Positions 53,196 through 63,876 are shown, numbered from the stretch's first letter. The stretch: DNA of 64,000 nt from Pseudomonas beijingensis (GCF_030687295.1 NZ_CP117425.1:496001-560000), one strand, 5' to 3'. Notes: generated by a model from the sequence alone, not told the origin. Program-made: numbers and translations.

Positions 53196-54452
53196 TTACA
53201 AGATGCTCAGTGGGTATTCGACGATCAGACGGAAGTCGTTGTTGTCTCGGTTGCCACTTGCGGTGGTGTAAGAGGTGTTGGTGCGGTAGAAAGCGCTACG
53301 AACACGGAACGACAGGTCTTTGGCTGGACCGCTTTGCAGAACGTACTTGGTTTCGAAGTCCCACTCGTGCTCTTTGCCTTCTGCGCCGCCAGTCTCGATG
53401 TTGTCACCGGTAACGTAACGAGTCATGAAGCTCAGGCCAGGAACGCCGTAAGTTTTCATGTTCAGGTCGTAGCGCGCCTGCCAGGAACGCTCGTCCTGAC
53501 CGTTGAAGTCGGAGTACTGGATGGAGTTGGCGAGGAAAATGGTGCCGCCGCCGTCAACGCCATACACGTAGCCGGTGTCACCGGTGGAGCGCTGGTGAGC
53601 CAGGGTGAACTTGTGGGCACCGATGGCATAGGCAGCTGCAAGGGACCAGATACGGTTGTCAACGTCGCCGCTGAGCTTCTGGCCTTGGTCTTGGCTGTCA
53701 TAACCGTTGAAGTCGAAGTTCAGGGACTGATCTTCGTTGATCGGCAGGGTGTAGTTCAGGTTCAGGTATTTCTTTTTGTAGTGATCTTCAACATCGGAAG
53801 CTGCTACGCCAGCAACGAAATTGTCGGTGAACTGGTAGGTTGCACCGGCAATGTCGGCAGACTTCAGGCCAAGGCCGTCATCGCCCATGCCAGTTTGCGA
53901 GCTGACGGCGTTGAAACGACCTGCGGTCAGCTCCAGGCCTTTGATTTCTTTGCTGGTAATCAGGGTACCGGTGGCAACTTCTGGCAGCAGACGGCTGTCG
54001 TCAGTAGAGAAAACCGGGCTGGTAGTGAACTGGTTGCCGTATTTCAGAACTGTGTCGGACAGACGGAACTTAACCGCGCCGCCAATCTTCGATTGTGTTT
54101 CTTCTAGGTTGCCATCACTGTCCTGAGCGAACAGGCCGTTACCAGCGCGACCAGTGCCACCGTCGAAACGGGCGGAGCCGAATGCGAAGGCGTCAGCGCC
54201 TACACCAACGGTACCTTGGGTGAAGCCCGATTCGTAGATAGCGCGAACGCCAACGCCGGCTTCTTCACGATAACTTTGACGAGTGTTTGGTTCGTTCTTG
54301 AAATCACGGTTCATGTACAGCGCACGGGTCAGAACAGTCAAGCTCTGATCTTCAAGAAAACCCTTGGATTCTTCCTGGGAAGAGGCCATTGCGAACTGCG
54401 AGGTACTGGCCGATACAGCCAGTGCGATCATGCTCCACTTCATCACGCGCAT
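53196..54452 (-). CDS. OprD-family outer-membrane porin
   Basis: A 418-residue OprD-family specific porin. Sec signal (MRVMKWSMIALAVSASTSQFAMA), then ~18 predicted beta-strands with OprD features: GFLEDQSLTVLTRALYMNRDFKN, EEAGVGVRAIYESGFTQGTVGVGADAFA, TLITSKEIKGLELTAGRF, and the ending FRLIVEYPLSIL. Close to the OprE/OprQ group, taking amino acids or small organic acids, but the substrate is not derivable. RBS AAGGAG nine bases ahead of the ATG. Preceded by the longest gene-free stretch of the window. Confidence 0.93.
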   Translation of the reverse strand: MRVMKWSMIALAVSASTSQFAMASSQEESKGFLEDQSLTVLTRALYMNRDFKNEPNTRQSYREEAGVGVRAIYESGFTQGTVGVGADAFAFGSARFDGGTGRAGNGLFAQDSDGNLEETQSKIGGAVKFRLSDTVLKYGNQFTTSPVFSTDDSRLLPEVATGTLITSKEIKGLELTAGRFNAVSSQTGMGDDGLGLKSADIAGATYQFTDNFVAGVAASDVEDHYKKKYLNLNYTLPINEDQSLNFDFNGYDSQDQGQKLSGDVDNRIWSLAAAYAIGAHKFTLAHQRSTGDTGYVYGVDGGGTIFLANSIQYSDFNGQDERSWQARYDLNMKTYGVPGLSFMTRYVTGDNIETGGAEGKEHEWDFETKYVLQSGPAKDLSFRVRSAFYRTNTSYTTASGNRDNNDFRLIVEYPLSIL

Positions 54453-55338
54453 CGTGATTTGCTCCTTTGGTTTTTAGAAGAGTACTGCCGTCCCACCTGT
54501 TTTTTTATCTGGGCGGCTCTTTCTTTTTGTGTCGGCGCAAACTTATATCACGTCGACATTCTTTGGCGATACTTGCCCATTCAACCTTTCAGCTTCTTTA
54601 CGACCATGTCGCCAATGGCTCGATCCATGTCGCATTTCAGCTGTTCCGACGCAACCGTATTCACAACTTTAATGTTGTTTTTTCTTTTCCGGCATCGGTG
54701 TAAAGAGTCCGTCATTACCGCGCTTGAAGCTCCTGTGGGCAGCCTTGCCACTTTAATTTGTATGTCGGCAGGTTCTCGCTTCCGGCGAGGCCCTTGGACA
54801 GTGCGGGTATGAATGCAACAAGCATGCTCAAACCCGAATTTCGTTTACATTTTTTTCACATTTGACCGGTTGACGCGGTGAAACCTCATGAAACCGGGCC
54901 CCAAAGGCCTTGTTTTAAATAGGGTTGACTCGTGTGTGGGTCTCGTGTTGGACATCGAAAAACGTGGCGAGACAACCAAAAACGTTACCGGTTCACCCTA
55001 CCCAGTGAGTAAATCACGGATGCTTTGTGCACTGAGCGTAGACGCACTGTGCTGTTTTGGTGCAAAAAAATTTTCAGGTTGTACGAAAATCTTACAGCTC
55101 CAAGGTCTTGCCTGGGCCCTGGTACGGCCCTGCCAGGAGCTCGTCGTGCCGCCTGCGCTGTGTTGGTGCGTCAGCTTGCACGGGTTGATGCCGGGGTATT
55201 GAAAAGTCGTTCGAAGAAACGGTGTCGAAACGCTACGCAGTGATCGATCCGGCGTTCGCGAGTATGCTGCGCATCTGTGTCCGATGCAGGCCTGCGGGTC
55301 GCTGAGCCGGGCAGAATCGATAACGAGGAGTACGCGCG
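54453..55338. other. 886-bp gene-free region (porin / HIT gene)
   Basis: Notably AT-rich in parts (TTTTTTTATCTGGG, AATGTTGTTTTTTCTTTTCC, CATTTTTTTCACATTTGACC). Likely carries the porin promoter(s) and upstream control sites on the left and the HIT-gene promoter on the right. Repeated AAAAACGT words near 54957 and 54978. No REP, no supported ORF; short open frames here lack an RBS. Confidence 0.5.
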
Positions 55339-55764
55339 GTGTTTGCCTTAGATCCACGACTGCAACAAGACACATTGCCCATCGGCGATTTCCCGTTGTG
55401 CCGGTTGCTCTTGTCCAACGACGCCAACTACCCGTGGTTCATCCTCGTGCCGCGGCGAGAAAATATCAGCGAATTGTTTCAGTTGGATGACATTGATCAA
55501 TTGCAGCTGTGGAAAGAAACCACGGCGCTGGCCGAAACCCTCAAGGATTCGTTCGATGCCGACAAGATGAACGTTGCAACCTTGGGTAATGTCGTCAGTC
55601 AACTGCACATGCATGTCATCGTGCGCAAGCGTGATGATGCGGCCTGGCCGGCGCCGGTCTGGGGCAAGCACCCGGCCCAGCCTTATAATGCAGGGCAGGT
55701 CGCGGCCATTCGCGAACGGTTGCGAATGGCCCTGGCCGATGATTTCAAGTTTCTGGAGGGCTGA
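55339..55764 (+). CDS. HIT-domain protein with a degenerate triad
   Basis: A 141-residue histidine-triad-fold protein. The core NVVSQLHMHVIVRKRDDAAWPAPVWG has the triad position HxHxI: the third His is Ile, as in this Pseudomonas subgroup. Upstream CRLLLSNDANYPWFILVPRRE is typical. Function unknown (nucleotide-binding at most). GTG start at 55339 with GAGGAG eight bases ahead. slyX starts 4 bp after its stop. Confidence 0.83.
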   Translation: MFALDPRLQQDTLPIGDFPLCRLLLSNDANYPWFILVPRRENISELFQLDDIDQLQLWKETTALAETLKDSFDADKMNVATLGNVVSQLHMHVIVRKRDDAAWPAPVWGKHPAQPYNAGQVAAIRERLRMALADDFKFLEG

Positions 55765-55767
55765 ACC

Positions 55768-55974
55768 ATGAACCTTGAAGAACGCGTAACCGATCTGGAA
55801 AGCCGCCTGGCGTTTCAGGATGACACCATCCAGGCATTGAATGATGTGCTGGTGGCGCAGCAGCGGGTTGTCGAGCGCTTGCAGCTGCAGATGGCGGCGT
55901 TGCTCAAGCGCCAGGAAGAAATGGCCGGGCAATTCGAAACATTTGAAGAAGAGGCGCCGCCCCCTCACTACTGA
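55768..55974 (+). CDS. slyX: SlyX protein
   Basis: A 68-residue coiled-coil protein: [36 protein letters not shown], ending in the conserved PPPHY. Role unknown. Coupled to the HIT gene. Confidence 0.93.
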   Translation: MNLEERVTDLESRLAFQDDTIQALNDVLVAQQRVVERLQLQMAALLKRQEEMAGQFETFEEEAPPPHY

Positions 55975-56003
55975 CGTGCCCCGATTCCCGTTTGCCGGGC
56001 AAT

Positions 56004-56042
56004 AAAAAACCGCGAGCAGCCAGGCTGCATCGCGGTTTTTTT
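56004..56042. terminator. Bidirectional terminator (slyX / cold-shock gene)
   Basis: AAAACCGCGAGCAGC, CAG, GCTGCATCGCGGTTTTTTT: long stem between convergent genes. Confidence 0.9.
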
Positions 56043-56051
56043 ACGCTTGGA

Positions 56052-56657
56052 TCAGCGGCGCGGCAGCGCGGCGATCACATCTTCGGCCTGCAGGCCCTTG
56101 TCGCGGTTCATCACGGAGAATTCCACGCGCTGGCCTTCCACCAGGACGCGATGGCCTTCGCCACGAATGGCCCGGAAATGCACGAAAATGTCATCGCCGG
56201 AGTCGCGGGAGATGAAGCCGAACCCTTTGGACGTGTTGAACCACTTCACCGTGCCGGTATCGCGGTTGGACATGTCGTAGTTCTGCGCAGCGGCGGCCGG
56301 CGACGACTTCTTGTAGAAGCTGACGGCCAGGTGCAGTGCCACGGCGAGCAGTGCCGCGCCGAGGCTGAACAGAATGGCCGGTTGACCGCCGATTTCCGGC
56401 ATGGGCGCCAGCAGGGCCAGGGTTTGCAAGGCAACGGCCAGCACCAGCATGACGCTGACAAGGTTTTGCAGTTGATGACGTGGACCTTTGTTCCAGTAAG
56501 GGATGACGGGGGCAAGGGTCAGGTTGAGCAGGCCGAAAAAGGCCAGGTACAGTGCATCGGGGTGTTGCAGGTAAGGTGTGGCTTCGGAACCCAGGCTAGG
56601 GATGAAGGACAGCAGCAGGGCAGCTGCGCCCATTAGCAAGTGGACGATTTTCAACAT
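56052..56657 (-). CDS. Membrane-anchored cold-shock-domain protein
   Basis: A 201-residue protein. Four membrane helices in residues 1-~120 ([75 protein letters not shown]) precede a cold-shock domain [30 protein letters not shown] with both RNP motifs (KGFGFI, DIFVHF). RNA binding tethered at the membrane is implied. Start ATG at 56657 ([10 protein letters not shown]); the upstream open frame lacks support. Confidence 0.85.
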   Translation of the reverse strand: MLKIVHLLMGAAALLLSFIPSLGSEATPYLQHPDALYLAFFGLLNLTLAPVIPYWNKGPRHQLQNLVSVMLVLAVALQTLALLAPMPEIGGQPAILFSLGAALLAVALHLAVSFYKKSSPAAAAQNYDMSNRDTGTVKWFNTSKGFGFISRDSGDDIFVHFRAIRGEGHRVLVEGQRVEFSVMNRDKGLQAEDVIAALPRR

Positions 56658-57057
56658 TTTGATTGGCTCACGGTTAAGACAGATCACAAGGAAGAGCGGG
56701 TCGGGCACGGTTCGCTTCGAAACAATGAGAGGCGTTGGACACGTATCCGAATCAGCCTATGCGTTACGCCCGGGAAAATAAGCGTAGCGACACACTGCCT
56801 ATTTAACAGCAAAGCTCGGGCCTTCTCAAACCCGTTACGGGCGCGCACCGCGCTGTTCGTCGGCCAGAAAAGCCCCGCGGCTGCTTGAACGCGCCAGGCA
56901 AGCGGCGTTGAATTTCCCTGGGCGTCGGAACCGTCGGCTGTCCTGGCTTGTCGTTCTGGTTCTGGAGGGCTGGCGATCTGTCGCAGGCCGCAGGCGGCCA
57001 GAACCACTAGAGTGGGTAGGGCCGTTGTCGAATTCATCACCTCAGGAGATCAACCCC
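56658..57057. other. 400-bp gene-free region (cold-shock gene / dps)
   Basis: Divergent promoters of two stress-type genes. CTATTTAACAGC near 56800 may be part of the minus-strand leader. The dps RBS CAGGAG is at its right end. I see no OxyR site or palindrome that stands out. Confidence 0.4.
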
Positions 57058-57528
57058 ATGGCAATTGATATCGGTATCAGTGAGGAAGACCGCAAGTCCA
57101 TCGTCGACGGGCTCTCGCGCCTGCTGTCGGACACCTACGTGCTGTATCTCAAGACCCACAATTTCCACTGGAATGTCACAGGGCCGATGTTTCGGACCCT
57201 GCACCTGATGTTCGAGGAGCAATACAACGAGCTGGCCCTGGCGGTGGACCTGATTGCCGAACGAATCCGCGCCCTTGGCTTCCCGGCCCCGGGTGCCTAC
57301 TCGGTGTATGCGCGCCTGTCTTCTATTAAAGAAGAGGAAGGCGTGCCTGCTGCCGAGGACATGATCCGGCAACTGGTCGAGGGCCAGGAAGCGGTGACGC
57401 GTACGGCCCGTGGCATCTTTCCTTTATTGGACAAGGTCAGCGACGAGCCCACGGCCGACCTGCTGACCCAGCGCATGCAGGTTCACGAAAAGACCGCGTG
57501 GATGCTGCGCGCGCTGCTCGAAGGCTAA
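57058..57528 (+). CDS. Dps-family ferritin-like DNA-protection protein
   Basis: A 156-residue Dps. The shared ferroxidase site lies in [42 protein letters not shown] (His, His, Asp, Glu). It stores iron with peroxide and protects DNA. RBS CAGGAG eight bases ahead of the ATG. Single gene. Confidence 0.94.
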   Translation: MAIDIGISEEDRKSIVDGLSRLLSDTYVLYLKTHNFHWNVTGPMFRTLHLMFEEQYNELALAVDLIAERIRALGFPAPGAYSVYARLSSIKEEEGVPAAEDMIRQLVEGQEAVTRTARGIFPLLDKVSDEPTADLLTQRMQVHEKTAWMLRALLEG

Positions 57529-57734
57529 TAATCGAGTAGGTGATGACGTGGCGTGGGGCGCATTGCCTGCACGGGCCGTGTAGGACGGCGTAATTCGTCG
57601 CCGGCCTGCTGTTGGCTTGTCCTACGTCCATGGTCATAAAGTCGTCTGGAACTGGCGATGCCGTTGAGCTTCCATAGAGCCACAGATGGGTTGTTCCAAC
57701 CCAGAGGCTCGTATGGCAAAGGAGTGTCAACGGT

Positions 57735-58076
57735 ATGATTCAAGGAAAAGAACCCGGGGAAGGGGGACGGGGGCGTTTTCAGCCCATCAGCGTCGACCCG
57801 TTCATCCGGGGGTTCGATATGCAACTGGCCCGGCCCCTGGCCCGTTCCATTCGTCTGAACGGGTTCGCCACCTGTTTGCGGCTGGAGCAGGTCTATTGGG
57901 AGATCCTCGGTGACATGGCTGAGCTCAACCGCTGCTCCATCAGCACGTTGCTGTCCCATGTGGACAGGGAAGTGCACCTGCGCCATGGCGGGGTGCGCAA
58001 TTTCAGCGGGTTGGTGCGCGTGGTCTGCGTGGTGCACAGTTTGAAGGACGCCGGGATGGATCATTGTGGCGTCTAG
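57735..58076 (+). CDS. Ribbon-helix-helix domain protein (RHH_4)
   Basis: A 113-residue protein with a ribbon-helix-helix domain (SIRLNGFATCLRLEQVYWEILGDMAELNRCSISTLLSHVDREVHLRHGGVRNFSGLVRVVCVVHSL), probably DNA binding. RBS AAGGAG (GCAAAGGAGTG) precedes the ATG. Target unknown; it stands alone. Confidence 0.83.
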   Translation: MIQGKEPGEGGRGRFQPISVDPFIRGFDMQLARPLARSIRLNGFATCLRLEQVYWEILGDMAELNRCSISTLLSHVDREVHLRHGGVRNFSGLVRVVCVVHSLKDAGMDHCGV

Positions 58077-58098
58077 CCCATCAATGACTGCAAATTCC

Positions 58099-58187
58099 GT
58101 GGCGAGGGAGCTTGCTCCCGCTGGGCTGCGTAGCAGCCCTCTTTGTGAGCGCTTCGCACTCAAGCGGGAGCAAGCTCCCTCGCCACA
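58099..58187. repeat. GTGGCGAGGG-family REP pair
   Basis: GTGGCGAGGGAGC and GGGCTGCGTAGCAGCCC on the left, GAGCGCTTCGCACTC and GCTCCCTCGCCAC on the right. Follows the RHH gene by 22 bp. Confidence 0.9.
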
Positions 58188-58269
58188 ATGAGTCACACAA
58201 GCCTTGAATGAACAACATAGTCGGCAATGACTGTGCGGTCTTACGGCTGCACAGGCTGCATTTAATGGA

Positions 58270-58275
58270 TATAAT
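58270..58275 (+). promoter_or_regulatory. Possible -10 box for fmdB-aspS
   Basis: TATAAT 61 bp before the fmdB start. No convincing -35 at 16-18 bp. Confidence 0.35.
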
Positions 58276-58335
58276 CCCGCTCTTTGCCGCAAAGCCCCGC
58301 CTTTGCGCGAGTAACCTGATCGCCGAGACAACCCC

Positions 58336-58557
58336 ATGCCGATGTACGACTATCAATGTGCTTCCTGTGGTCATCAGATGGAAGCCATTCAAAAGATCAG
58401 CGCGGCACCGCTGGTCGACTGCCCTGCCTGCCAGGCGCCGGAACTGAAAAAGATGCTGTCCATGCCTGGTTTCCGCCTCGGCGGCACGGGCTGGTATGAA
58501 ACCGACTTCAAGACCGGCGCCAAGAAAAACCTGGCCGGTGGCGACAAAGCTGATTGA
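58336..58557 (+). CDS. FmdB-family zinc-ribbon protein
   Basis: A 73-residue putative regulatory protein with two CxxC pairs: MYDYQCASCGHQMEAIQ and LVDCPACQAPELKKM, forming a zinc ribbon. Precedes aspS by 75 bp in most Pseudomonas. Function unknown. Confidence 0.92.
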   Translation: MPMYDYQCASCGHQMEAIQKISAAPLVDCPACQAPELKKMLSMPGFRLGGTGWYETDFKTGAKKNLAGGDKAD

Positions 58558-58632
58558 GTTGAATACGCGCGAGTTCTTGCACGGGCAGGGCCTCCAACCG
58601 AATGACGAATTACGAGAAGTGAAACCACTACC

Positions 58633-60408
58633 ATGATGCGCAGCCATTATTGCGGCCAACTGAACGAAAGCCTGGAAGGTCAGGAAGTTACTCTTTGCGG
58701 ATGGGTCCATCGTCGCCGTGACCATGGCGGGGTGATTTTCCTCGATATCCGTGATCGTGAAGGCCTGGCCCAGGTGGTGTTCGATCCGGACCGCGCTGAA
58801 ACCTTCGCCACTGCCGACCGCGTGCGCAGTGAATACGTCGTCAAGATCACCGGCAAGGTACGCCTGCGCCCGGCCGGCGCCGGTAACGCCAACATGGCGT
58901 CGGGCATGATCGAAGTGCTGGGCTACGAGCTGGAAGTGCTCAACGAGTCGGAAACCCCGCCGTTCCCACTCAACGAATACTCCGACGTGGGCGAGGAAAC
59001 CCGCCTGCGCTACCGCTTCATCGACCTGCGTCGCCCGGAAATGGCCGAGAAGCTGCGCCTGCGTTCGCGCATGACCACCAGCATCCGTCGCTACCTGGAC
59101 GAGAACGGCTTCCTCGACGTCGAGACGCCGATCCTGACCCGCGCCACGCCGGAAGGCGCCCGCGACTACCTGGTGCCGAGCCGTACCCACCCCGGCAGCT
59201 TCTTCGCCCTGCCGCAATCGCCACAGCTGTTCAAGCAACTGCTGATGGTGGCCGGGTTCGATCGCTACTACCAGATCGCCAAGTGCTTCCGCGACGAAGA
59301 CCTGCGTGCCGACCGTCAGCCTGAGTTCACTCAGATCGACATCGAGACCAGTTTCCTCGACGAAAAAGACATCATGGGCCTGACCGAAGGCATGATCCGC
59401 AACCTGTTCAAGGAAGTGCTGGGCCTGGAATTCGGCGAGTTCCCGCACATGACCTTCGAAGAGGCCATGCGCCGCTACGGTTCCGACAAGCCGGACCTGC
59501 GTAACCCGTTGGAACTGGTTGACGTGGCCGACCAGCTCAAGGAAGTCGATTTCAAAGTGTTCAGCGGCCCGGCCAACGATCCGAAATGCCGTATCGCGGC
59601 CCTGCGTGTTCCAGGCGGCGCCAGCATGCCGCGCAAGCAGATCGACGACTACACCAAGTTCGTCGGCATCTACGGTGCCAAGGGCCTGGCGTACATCAAG
59701 GTCAACGAGCGCGCCGCCGGTGTCGACGGCCTGCAATCGCCGATCGTGAAAAACATCCCTGAAGCCAATCTCAACGTGATCCTCGATCGCGTGGGTGCGG
59801 TTGACGGCGACATCGTGTTCTTCGGCGCCGACAAGGCCAAGATCGTCAGCGAAGCCCTGGGCGCGCTGCGCATCAAGCTGGGCCACGACCTGAAGCTGCT
59901 GACCTGCGAGTGGGCGCCGATGTGGGTCGTCGACTTCCCGATGTTCGAAGAAAACGACGACGGCAGCTTCTCTGCGCTGCACCACCCGTTCACCGCGCCG
60001 AAGTGCTCGCCTGAAGAATTGGAGGCCAACCCGGCCACCGCCCTGTCGCGCGCCTACGACATGGTCCTGAACGGCACCGAGCTGGGTGGCGGTTCGATCC
60101 GTATCCATCGCAAGGAAATGCAACAGGCGGTGTTCCGTCTGCTGGGCATCAACGAAGCGGAGCAGGAAGAGAAATTCGGCTTCCTGCTCGATGCGCTGAA
60201 GTACGGTGCACCGCCCCACGGTGGCCTGGCCTTCGGCCTGGACCGCCTGGTGATGCTGATGACCGGCGCCCAGTCGATCCGTGAAGTGATCGCGTTCCCG
60301 AAAACCCAGAGCGCGGCCGATGTCATGACCCAGGCGCCGGGCGTAGTGGACGCCAAGGCGCTGCGCGAGTTGCACATCCGTCTGCGTGAACAGCCAAAGG
60401 CTGAGTAA
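58633..60408 (+). CDS. aspS: Aspartyl-tRNA synthetase (probably non-discriminating)
   Basis: A 591-residue bacterial-type AspRS. OB-fold anticodon domain ([22 protein letters not shown]), class II motifs ([21 protein letters not shown], motif 2 [18 protein letters not shown], motif 3 [13 protein letters not shown]) and a GAD insertion. His31 and Gly82 are the residues reported to let P. aeruginosa AspRS also charge tRNA-Asn, so the enzyme is probably non-discriminating and needs GatCAB for Asn-tRNA. Followed by a terminator. Confidence 0.97.
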   Translation: MMRSHYCGQLNESLEGQEVTLCGWVHRRRDHGGVIFLDIRDREGLAQVVFDPDRAETFATADRVRSEYVVKITGKVRLRPAGAGNANMASGMIEVLGYELEVLNESETPPFPLNEYSDVGEETRLRYRFIDLRRPEMAEKLRLRSRMTTSIRRYLDENGFLDVETPILTRATPEGARDYLVPSRTHPGSFFALPQSPQLFKQLLMVAGFDRYYQIAKCFRDEDLRADRQPEFTQIDIETSFLDEKDIMGLTEGMIRNLFKEVLGLEFGEFPHMTFEEAMRRYGSDKPDLRNPLELVDVADQLKEVDFKVFSGPANDPKCRIAALRVPGGASMPRKQIDDYTKFVGIYGAKGLAYIKVNERAAGVDGLQSPIVKNIPEANLNVILDRVGAVDGDIVFFGADKAKIVSEALGALRIKLGHDLKLLTCEWAPMWVVDFPMFEENDDGSFSALHHPFTAPKCSPEELEANPATALSRAYDMVLNGTELGGGSIRIHRKEMQQAVFRLLGINEAEQEEKFGFLLDALKYGAPPHGGLAFGLDRLVMLMTGAQSIREVIAFPKTQSAADVMTQAPGVVDAKALRELHIRLREQPKAE

Positions 60409-60424
60409 GGCTGGCACCTGAGAG

Positions 60425-60448
60425 GGCGCATCTTCGGATGCGCCTTTT
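60425..60448 (+). terminator. Rho-independent terminator of aspS
   Basis: GGCGCATC TTCG GATGCGCC TTTT, 16 bp past the stop; a UUCG tetraloop. Confidence 0.85.
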
Positions 60449-60528
60449 CATTGGGGTCGATATTTCTGATTGCCGGCCACTGCGCACGCGCGGGGCGGGC
60501 AATGTTCCAAAGAGAAACGGAGCGAGTT

Positions 60529-61275
60529 ATGGCAGGTCATTCCAAGTGGGCGAACATCAAGCACCGCAAAGAACGTCAGGATGCCAAGAGAGGCAAGATC
60601 TTCACCAAGTGGATCCGTGAGCTGACGGTCGCGGCCCGCCAGGGCGGCGGCGATCCGGGTTCCAACCCGCGCCTGCGCCTGGCCCTGGACAAGGCTTTGG
60701 GTGCCAACATGAGCCGCGACATCATCGACCGGGCCATCGCCCGTGGCGCGGGTGCGACCGAGGCCGACAACGTTGAAGAGCTGACCTACGAAGGTTATGG
60801 CCCGGGCGGCGTGGCGGTGATGGTCGAATGCATGACCGACAACCGCAACCGTACCGCTGCCGCCGTGCGTCACGCGTTCAGCAAATGCGGTGGCAACCTC
60901 GGCACCGACGGCTCGGTGGCCTATCTGTTCGAGCGCAAGGGGCAAATCAGCTTCGCCCCGGGCCTCGATGAAGATGCCCTGACGGAAGCGGCCCTGGAGG
61001 CCGACGCCGATGACGTGGTCAGCCATGAAGACGGGTCGTTCGACGTGTTCACCTCGTTCGCCAGCTTCTATGCCGTGCGCAACGCCCTGGAGGCGGCCGG
61101 TTTCAAGCCCGCCGACGCGGAAATCGTCATGCAGCCGACCACCAGCGCCGAACTGGATCTGGAAGGCGCCGAGAAGGTGCTCAAGCTGATCGACATGCTG
61201 GAAGACCTGGATGACGTGCAGAACGTTTATTCCAACGCCGATATTCCGGAGTCGGTGGCTGAACAGCTTGGCTGA
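60529..61275 (+). CDS. YebC/PmpR-family regulator
   Basis: A 248-residue YebC/PmpR protein: [28 protein letters not shown] start, [21 protein letters not shown], and [21 protein letters not shown]. Members act as transcription regulators, and recent work on the family points to easing of ribosome stalls; which applies here is not derivable. RBS GGAGCG. Normally leads into ruvC; here a REPIN lies between. Confidence 0.95.
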   Translation: MAGHSKWANIKHRKERQDAKRGKIFTKWIRELTVAARQGGGDPGSNPRLRLALDKALGANMSRDIIDRAIARGAGATEADNVEELTYEGYGPGGVAVMVECMTDNRNRTAAAVRHAFSKCGGNLGTDGSVAYLFERKGQISFAPGLDEDALTEAALEADADDVVSHEDGSFDVFTSFASFYAVRNALEAAGFKPADAEIVMQPTTSAELDLEGAEKVLKLIDMLEDLDDVQNVYSNADIPESVAEQLG

Positions 61276-61315
61276 GAAGGCTTGTTCAAATATTGACGAT
61301 TGCGAATGACCAAAA

Positions 61316-61404
61316 TGTGGGAGTGAGCTTGCTCGCGATAGCGGTACTTCAGTCAATGCTTTGCTTGCTGATCCGACGCCATCGCGAGCAAGCTCGCTCC
61401 CACG
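61316..61404. repeat. REPIN between yebC and ruvC
   Basis: TGTGGGAGTGAGCTTGCTCGCGA (one mismatch) and its inverse with a 42-bp spacer, inserted in the yebC-ruvC gap of 162 bp. Confidence 0.9.
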
Positions 61405-61437
61405 GGTCTGAATAACTCCCCTTAAACCGCAGGCGTT

Positions 61438-61962
61438 ATGACTTTAATCCTTGGTATCGACCCTGGTTCGCGCATCACCGGCTACGGCGTGGTTCGCGAT
61501 ACCGGGCGCGGCTGTGTATACGTCGCCTCTGGTTGCATCCGCACCGGTGCCGGTGAGCTGCATGAGCGCTTGCAGATCGTTTATCGCGGCGTGCGCGAAG
61601 TCATCCAGACCTACGGCCCGGTGACCAGGGGCATTGAACGGGTCTTCATGGCGCGCAACGCCGATTCGGCCCTGAAGCTGGGGCAGGCCCGGGGCGCGGC
61701 CATTGTGGCGGGCGCCGAGGAAAACCTGGAGATCGCCGAGTACACCGCGACCCAGGTCAAGCAGGCAGTCGTCGGCACCGGGGCGGCGAACAAGGAGCAG
61801 GTGCAAATGATGGTGATGCACCTGTTGAAACTGGTCAGCAAGCCGCAAATCGACGCCTCCGACGCCCTGGCCATCGCTATTTGCCATGCCCATACCCGTT
61901 CCAGCCTGTTGCCTCATGGTCTGGGGACTGCACGCAGTCGTGGCGGGCGCCTGCGTCTCTGA
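61438..61962 (+). CDS. ruvC: Holliday-junction resolvase RuvC
   Basis: A 174-residue RuvC nuclease cutting Holliday junctions. The acidic catalytic residues are in [26 protein letters not shown] and [15 protein letters not shown]. Upstream of ruvA and ruvB in the usual order. No strong RBS before the ATG. Confidence 0.97.
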   Translation: MTLILGIDPGSRITGYGVVRDTGRGCVYVASGCIRTGAGELHERLQIVYRGVREVIQTYGPVTRGIERVFMARNADSALKLGQARGAAIVAGAEENLEIAEYTATQVKQAVVGTGAANKEQVQMMVMHLLKLVSKPQIDASDALAIAICHAHTRSSLLPHGLGTARSRGGRLRL

Positions 61963-62076
61963 TAGCATCAGCGCTTCATTCATGAACCCGAGTAAGTTGC
62001 GCCTGTGTCGTCGGCCTTCATGCCCGGGCTGTTATTCGCCAGCCCGCGGGCTGGCCAACACCCAAGGATCTGAAAC

Positions 62077-62685
62077 GTGATTGGACGCTTGCGCGGCACC
62101 CTGGCTGAAAAACAGCCGCCGCACCTGATTCTGGATGTAAATGGCCTGGGCTATGAGCTGGAAGTGCCCATGACCACGCTGTATCGCTTGCCGTCGGTCG
62201 GCGAGCCGCTGACCCTGCACACCCATTTGGTCGTGCGCGAGGATGCGCAGTTACTCTATGGTTTCGTCGGCAAGCGCGAGCGGGATTTCTTCCGCGAGTT
62301 GATCCGTCTCAATGGCGTCGGCCCGAAACTGGCCCTGGCCTTGATGTCGAGCCTGGAAGTCGACGAATTGGTGCGTTGCGTGCAGTCCCAGGACACCTCG
62401 GCCCTGACCAAGGTGCCGGGGGTGGGCAAGAAAACCGCCGAGCGCCTGCTGGTCGAACTCAAGGACCGCTTCAAGGCCTGGGAGGCGGTGCCGGCGATGT
62501 TCGCCCTGGTGCCGAACCAGCCGGACGCGCCGGTGCCTGCGGTCAGCGCCGAAAACGATGCGGTCACTGCGCTGATCTCCCTGGGCTACAAGCCGCAGGA
62601 GGCCAGCAAGGCGATTTCCGCCATCAAGGAAAAAGGCCTGAGCACCGAAGACATGATTCGCCGTGCCCTGAAGGGAATGATTTAA
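62077..62685 (+). CDS. ruvA: Holliday-junction branch-migration protein RuvA
   Basis: A 202-residue RuvA: OB-fold [27 protein letters not shown], two helix-hairpin-helix motifs ([14 protein letters not shown] and [18 protein letters not shown]) and the flexible C-terminal RuvB-binding domain. GTG start with AAGGA ahead. Its stop is directly followed by the ruvB start codon. Confidence 0.97.
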   Translation: MIGRLRGTLAEKQPPHLILDVNGLGYELEVPMTTLYRLPSVGEPLTLHTHLVVREDAQLLYGFVGKRERDFFRELIRLNGVGPKLALALMSSLEVDELVRCVQSQDTSALTKVPGVGKKTAERLLVELKDRFKAWEAVPAMFALVPNQPDAPVPAVSAENDAVTALISLGYKPQEASKAISAIKEKGLSTEDMIRRALKGMI

Positions 62686-63749
62686 GTGATTGAAGCTGAC
62701 CGTCTGATCGCTGCCACGGGCGCGCCCCGTGACCGCGAGGAAATCCAGGACCGCGCGATTCGTCCTGTCAGCCTGGCCGACTACATCGGCCAACCGACCG
62801 TGCGCGAGCAGATGGAGCTGTTCATCCAGGCGGCCCGTGGGCGTAGCGAGTCCCTGGACCACACCTTGATCTTCGGCCCGCCGGGCCTGGGCAAGACTAC
62901 CCTGGCCAACATCATCGCCCAGGAAATGGGTGTTTCGATCAAAAGCACGTCGGGGCCGGTGCTTGAACGGCCGGGCGACCTGGCGGCGCTGCTGACCAAC
63001 CTTGAGCCCCATGACGTGCTCTTCATCGACGAAATCCATCGTTTGTCGCCGATCGTCGAGGAAGTGCTGTACCCAGCCATGGAAGATTTTCAGCTCGACA
63101 TCATGATCGGCGAAGGGCCGGCGGCGCGCTCCATCAAGCTCGACCTGCCGCCGTTCACCCTGGTGGGCGCCACCACCCGTGCCGGCATGCTGACCAACCC
63201 GTTGCGCGACCGTTTCGGTATCGTCCAGCGCCTGGAGTTCTACAACAACGCCGACCTGGCGACGATTGTCAGCCGCTCGGCGGGCATCCTCGGGTTGCCG
63301 CTGGACCCGGACGGTGCGTATGAGATCGCCCGGCGTGCCCGGGGTACGCCGCGGATCGCCAACCGTCTGCTGCGCCGGGTCCGGGATTTTGCCGAAGTTC
63401 GGGCCAAAGGCCACATCACCAAACCGATTGCCGACCTGGCGTTGAACCTGCTCTGGACATCGACGAGCGTGGTTTCGATCACCAGGACCGGCGTCTGCTG
63501 CTGACCATGATCGAGAAGTTCGACGGTGGCCCGGTGGGCGTGGACAGCCTGGCGGCGGCCATCAGCGAAGAGCGTCACACCATTGAAGATGTGCTGGAAC
63601 CGTATCTGATCCAACAGGGCTACATCATGCGCACCCCCCGTGGACGAGTGGTGACCCGCCATGCTTATCTGCACTTTGGCTTAAACATCCCGACACGAAT
63701 GGGCGAGATGCCGGTGGTAGACGAATTCCTCGATGCCGTGGACGATTGA
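62686..63749 (+). pseudogene. ruvB: RuvB branch-migration ATPase, disrupted by a 2-base frameshift
   Basis: RuvB motor of the RuvAB complex. From the GTG at 62686 the frame encodes residues 1-~256 normally: Walker [16 protein letters not shown], Walker [10 protein letters not shown], sensor [18 protein letters not shown]. At 63451-63454 the sequence reads CTCT where CT is expected (AACCTG-CT-GGACATCGAC), so the frame shifts, adds 16 foreign residues and stops at 63504. The rest of the gene continues intact in the other frame to 63749 ([44 protein letters not shown]). Without the two bases the protein would be 353 residues, the normal length. The truncated product would lack the C-terminal winged helix. 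A sequencing error is possible. Confidence 0.9.
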
Positions 63750-63876
63750 ACGAGCTCTGTTCGCCGACTTTTTTCCGGTTCGTGCTGTCCCAGACGACGT
63801 CTGGAGCGTCAATGCGTTCGAGAATGAAAAAACAGTTGCCAGGCCGATTGGCAACCTGAGGAGTAAGCACTAGAGT

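Noticed and set aside
54888..55202. 104-codon ORF in the long gap before the HIT gene
   Set aside because: No RBS, odd composition and no recognisable domain; more likely regulatory DNA.
58081..60417. 778-codon minus-strand open frame
   Set aside because: Antisense to fmdB and aspS; no plausible domain.
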